NCBI GenBank assembly: GCA_900542125.1
Contig: UQMO01000080.1
Span: 1-6,906, forward strand
From: an uncultured Collinsella sp.
Lineage (GTDB): Bacteria > Actinomycetota > Coriobacteriia > Coriobacteriales > Coriobacteriaceae
DNA: 6,906 bases
Reading direction: 5' to 3'
The translations under genes were made by a program, and so were the position numbers. Below the pieces are notes generated by a model. The model ran no database searches. It was not told the origin of the DNA and worked only from the letters and a program-made list of their open reading frames with translations. Shown in pieces: positions 5,595 through 6,906 of this stretch. Numbering within the stretch: position 1 is the stretch's first letter; each line of letters opens with the position of its first letter.

Positions 5595-5617
5595 GGCGCT
5601 GGGGGATACCCAGCGCC
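5595..5617 (-). terminator. Terminator after maf
   Basis: A perfect 9-bp GC-rich stem (GGCGCTGGG 5595-5603 with CCCAGCGCC 5609-5617) has a 5-base loop, starting 8 bases after the maf stop on the - strand. It is followed in that direction by TACAATTTTGG, a short T-tract. It separates the DJ-1/maf operon from the P1-hydrolase gene, which then needs its own promoter or read-through. I see no convincing promoter in the 70 bases between this hairpin and that gene. Confidence 0.7.
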
Positions 5618-5625
5618 AGATGCAA

Positions 5626-6207
5626 TTACGAGAGTTTTTGAATGGTACGTGCGACGCGGGCGATGGGTAGGCCCACCACGTTATAGAAGTCGCCCGAAAT
5701 ATCGTGCACGAGCATGCGGCCGCCTGTGCCCTGGATGCCGTAGGCGCCTGCCTTATCCATGGGCTCACCAGAGGTGACGTAGTGCTCGATCTGCCCGTCG
5801 GTAAGCTCATAGAACGTCACGTCGGTCACATCGACAAACGACAGGCTCTCGGCGGCATGCGGGGCGGCAGTATCGCCTGCCTTAACGATGCAGACGCCGG
5901 TTGCGACCTGGTGCGTGCGGCCCGAAAGCTCACGGAGCATGGTGCGCGCCTCGTCCTCGGTTGCCGGCTTGCCCAGAATCTTGCCGTCAAAGGTGACGAT
6001 GGTGTCGGCCGCGACCGTCAGCTCATTGGGCTCGGCATACTCGGCAGCAACGGCAGCCGCCTTGGCGCGTGCCAAGCGCTCGACAAGTGTGAGCGGGGCC
6101 TCGCCGTCGAAGGGAGTCTCGTCGATTTCTGCGGGAATCACGCGAATGTCATACCCTGCCTCGCGCATCAACTCGATGCGGCGCGGTGATTGCGAAGCCA
6201 AAATCAT
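5626..6207 (-). CDS. maf: Maf-family nucleoside triphosphate pyrophosphatase
   Basis: Hydrolyses non-canonical or selected (d)NTPs to the monophosphate plus pyrophosphate, a cytosolic nucleotide-pool cleaning enzyme; some family members affect septation. The 193 residues match the usual ~190-200. Motifs: LASQSPRR (3-10, phosphate binding), IDET (28-31), TVAADTIV (64-71, with the catalytic Asp68), LGKP (78-81), SGRTHQVATGV (95-105), EPMDKAGAYGIQG (148-160) and GDFYNVVGLP (172-181). The DTIV and KAGAYGIQG forms suit the dTTPase/UTPase-like branch, but I would not assign substrate beyond the family. The ATG overlaps the stop of the upstream DJ-1 gene as ATGA (6207-6204), which implies translational coupling; a weak GAGGGCATCC lies just upstream. 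A hairpin terminator follows the TAA. Confidence 0.95.
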   Translation of the reverse strand: MILASQSPRRIELMREAGYDIRVIPAEIDETPFDGEAPLTLVERLARAKAAAVAAEYAEPNELTVAADTIVTFDGKILGKPATEDEARTMLRELSGRTHQVATGVCIVKAGDTAAPHAAESLSFVDVTDVTFYELTDGQIEHYVTSGEPMDKAGAYGIQGTGGRMLVHDISGDFYNVVGLPIARVARTIQKLS

Positions 6208-6746
6208 AGTTGGATGCCCTCGGCGACCTTCTCGACAGCCTTGTCGCCGGCGAGCGTGCGCAGCAGTTCAAGCGCAAAGGGGAGCGACTGGGCCATGCCG
6301 CTGGCGGTGATGATGTTGCCGTCTTGCGTAACCTTCTCGCCGGTATAGGCGCCTTCGGGGAAGCTTTTCTCAAAGCCAGGGAAGCACGTGGCATGGCGTC
6401 CCTCGAGCAGGTCGAGCTCGCCCAGGATAAACGGGGCGGCGCAGATGGCGGCGACGTACTTGGTCGCGGCGAACTCGCAGACCACGTCGCAGACGCGCTG
6501 ATCGGCGCGCAGGTTGGTGGCACCGGGCAGGCCGCCGGGCAGCACGACGCAGTCGTACTCGTCAAAGTCGATCTCATCAAAGAGCGCATCGCAGGTCACG
6601 GGGATCTGCAGCGAGCTTACGACCTCACGCGTGGGCATGATCGAGACGAGCGTGGCGCGCACGCCGCCGCGACGCATGACATCGACCATGGTCAAGCATT
6701 CAATAGTTTCAAAGCCATCGGCGGCGAGAACGGCAACGCTGGGCAT
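6204..6746 (-). CDS. DJ-1/PfpI (YajL-like) family protein
   Basis: A member of the DJ-1/PfpI superfamily, small cytosolic flavodoxin-like proteins linked to protection against oxidative or carbonyl stress. I choose the ATG at 6746 (180 residues): it has AAAGGAA six bases upstream and starts directly with the first strand PSVAVLAADGFE. An upstream in-frame ATG at 6770 has no RBS and lies in the loop of a dyad. Visible motifs are the conserved acid in GFETIE (Glu16, equivalent to DJ-1 Glu18 by alignment to DVMRRGG at 23-29), VVLPGGLPGATNL (67-79), and the nucleophile elbow AAICAAPFIL (99-108) with Cys102 matching DJ-1 Cys106. Length is typical. It is the first gene of a two-gene operon with maf (ATGA overlap). 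Whether it is a chaperone, deglycase or hydratase is debated for the family and is not decided here. Confidence 0.93.
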   Translation of the reverse strand: MPSVAVLAADGFETIECLTMVDVMRRGGVRATLVSIMPTREVVSSLQIPVTCDALFDEIDFDEYDCVVLPGGLPGATNLRADQRVCDVVCEFAATKYVAAICAAPFILGELDLLEGRHATCFPGFEKSFPEGAYTGEKVTQDGNIITASGMAQSLPFALELLRTLAGDKAVEKVAEGIQL

Positions 6747-6761
6747 GAGGGTTCCTTTCAT

Positions 6762-6784
6762 AGACGGCATACAATTAGCCGTCT
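6762..6784. promoter_or_regulatory. Dyad at the DJ-1/maf transcription start
   Basis: A perfect 7-bp inverted repeat (AGACGGC 6762-6768, GCCGTCT 6778-6784) has a nine-base AT-rich centre. It touches the -10 box and spans the predicted start site, ending shortly before the ribosome-binding site. That is a natural place for a repressor operator, or a short leader hairpin. The regulator is unknown. Confidence 0.4.
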
Positions 6785-6811
6785 TATACCCCGAAGACCT
6801 CCGCTTGCCAC
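6783..6811 (-). promoter_or_regulatory. Candidate promoter of the DJ-1/maf operon
   Basis: On the - strand, TATAAG (6788-6783) is preceded after a 17-base spacer by GTGGCA (6811-6806), which matches TTGACA at four of six positions. The start site would fall near 6776, giving a leader of about 30 bases before the chosen ATG. Spacing is ideal, but both boxes are imperfect. Confidence 0.45.
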
Positions 6812-6876
6812 GCTCGATTTCCCAATGTTTAAAAAGGGACGGGGATTAAATAAGGCTCTGTTAGACCAGGATTGAC

Positions 6877-6906
6877 ATGCCGGCCTGCCGGCTATCTCGC
6901 CGTCTC
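6877..6906 (+). CDS. Possible start of a further + strand gene (runs off window)
   Basis: An ATG at 6877 is preceded by AGGA with a five-base spacer and opens a frame, MPACRLSRRL, that continues to the window edge. Ten residues are too few for any family call. A purine-rich GGGACGGGGATTAAATAA block lies upstream at 6837-6854. The basic start would not be out of place in a small DNA-binding or REP-type transposase protein, but that is a guess. The ATG may simply be chance. Confidence 0.22.
   Translation, partial: MPACRLSRRL

Noticed and set aside
6747..6770. Upstream ATG at 6770 as the DJ-1 start
   Set aside because: It has no RBS, lies in the loop of a dyad, and would add eight residues before the conserved first strand; the ATG at 6746 has a good RBS.
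6872..6900. + strand promoter TTGACA (6872-6877)
   Set aside because: The nearest TAT-containing -10 candidate is 15 bases away and poor (TATCTC), and the motif coincides with the spacer of a possible RBS-ATG.

Overview
The window is GC-rich (roughly 60% by eye), densely coding, and looks like the chromosome of a high-GC anaerobic gut actinobacterium. The protein styles and codon use fit the Coriobacteriia, with Collinsella the most likely genus. That assignment is by impression only, since there is no rRNA or other marker here. All the protein-coding genes belong to recognisable families, and I see no defence system, CRISPR array, tRNA or integrase.

Left part (1-1832): the 3' end of acetate kinase (ackA, + strand) converges on a complete phosphate acetyltransferase (pta, - strand). 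Together they form the acetyl-CoA to acetate ATP-yielding pathway, but here they face each other instead of forming the common pta-ackA operon. The gap of about 350 bases holds an intrinsic terminator behind ackA and a long inverted repeat (710-836) with perfect 29-base ends and a terminator-like core.

Middle part (1833-4522): a 231-base divergent promoter region has two inverted TATAAT boxes 14 bases apart. It leads into a two-gene unit, UDP-galactopyranose mutase (glf) and a family-2 glycosyltransferase, which overlap by 8 bases. They probably make UDP-galactofuranose and use it, or a related sugar, in a surface glycan. The 232 bases after the glycosyltransferase hold a second inverted repeat (perfect 21-base arms). 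Beyond it lies an inverted, codon-wise diverged copy of the last codons of the glycosyltransferase gene, best read as the stump of a lost, convergent paralogue.

Right part (4523-6906): three genes on the - strand. One is a P1/S58-type Ntn-hydrolase with a NylC-like Asn/Thr autocleavage site and an Asp-Gly-Asp motif. It has its own RBS and lies downstream of a terminator. The other two, a DJ-1/PfpI protein followed by a Maf nucleotide pyrophosphatase, are joined by an ATGA overlap and form a housekeeping or stress operon with a recognisable promoter and a 3' hairpin terminator. The last ~65 bases may hold the start of a further + strand gene that runs off the window.

The gene content is ordinary. 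The least explained material is intergenic: the two long inverted repeats, the inverted glycosyltransferase tail, the overlapping divergent promoters and the 560-709 stretch.
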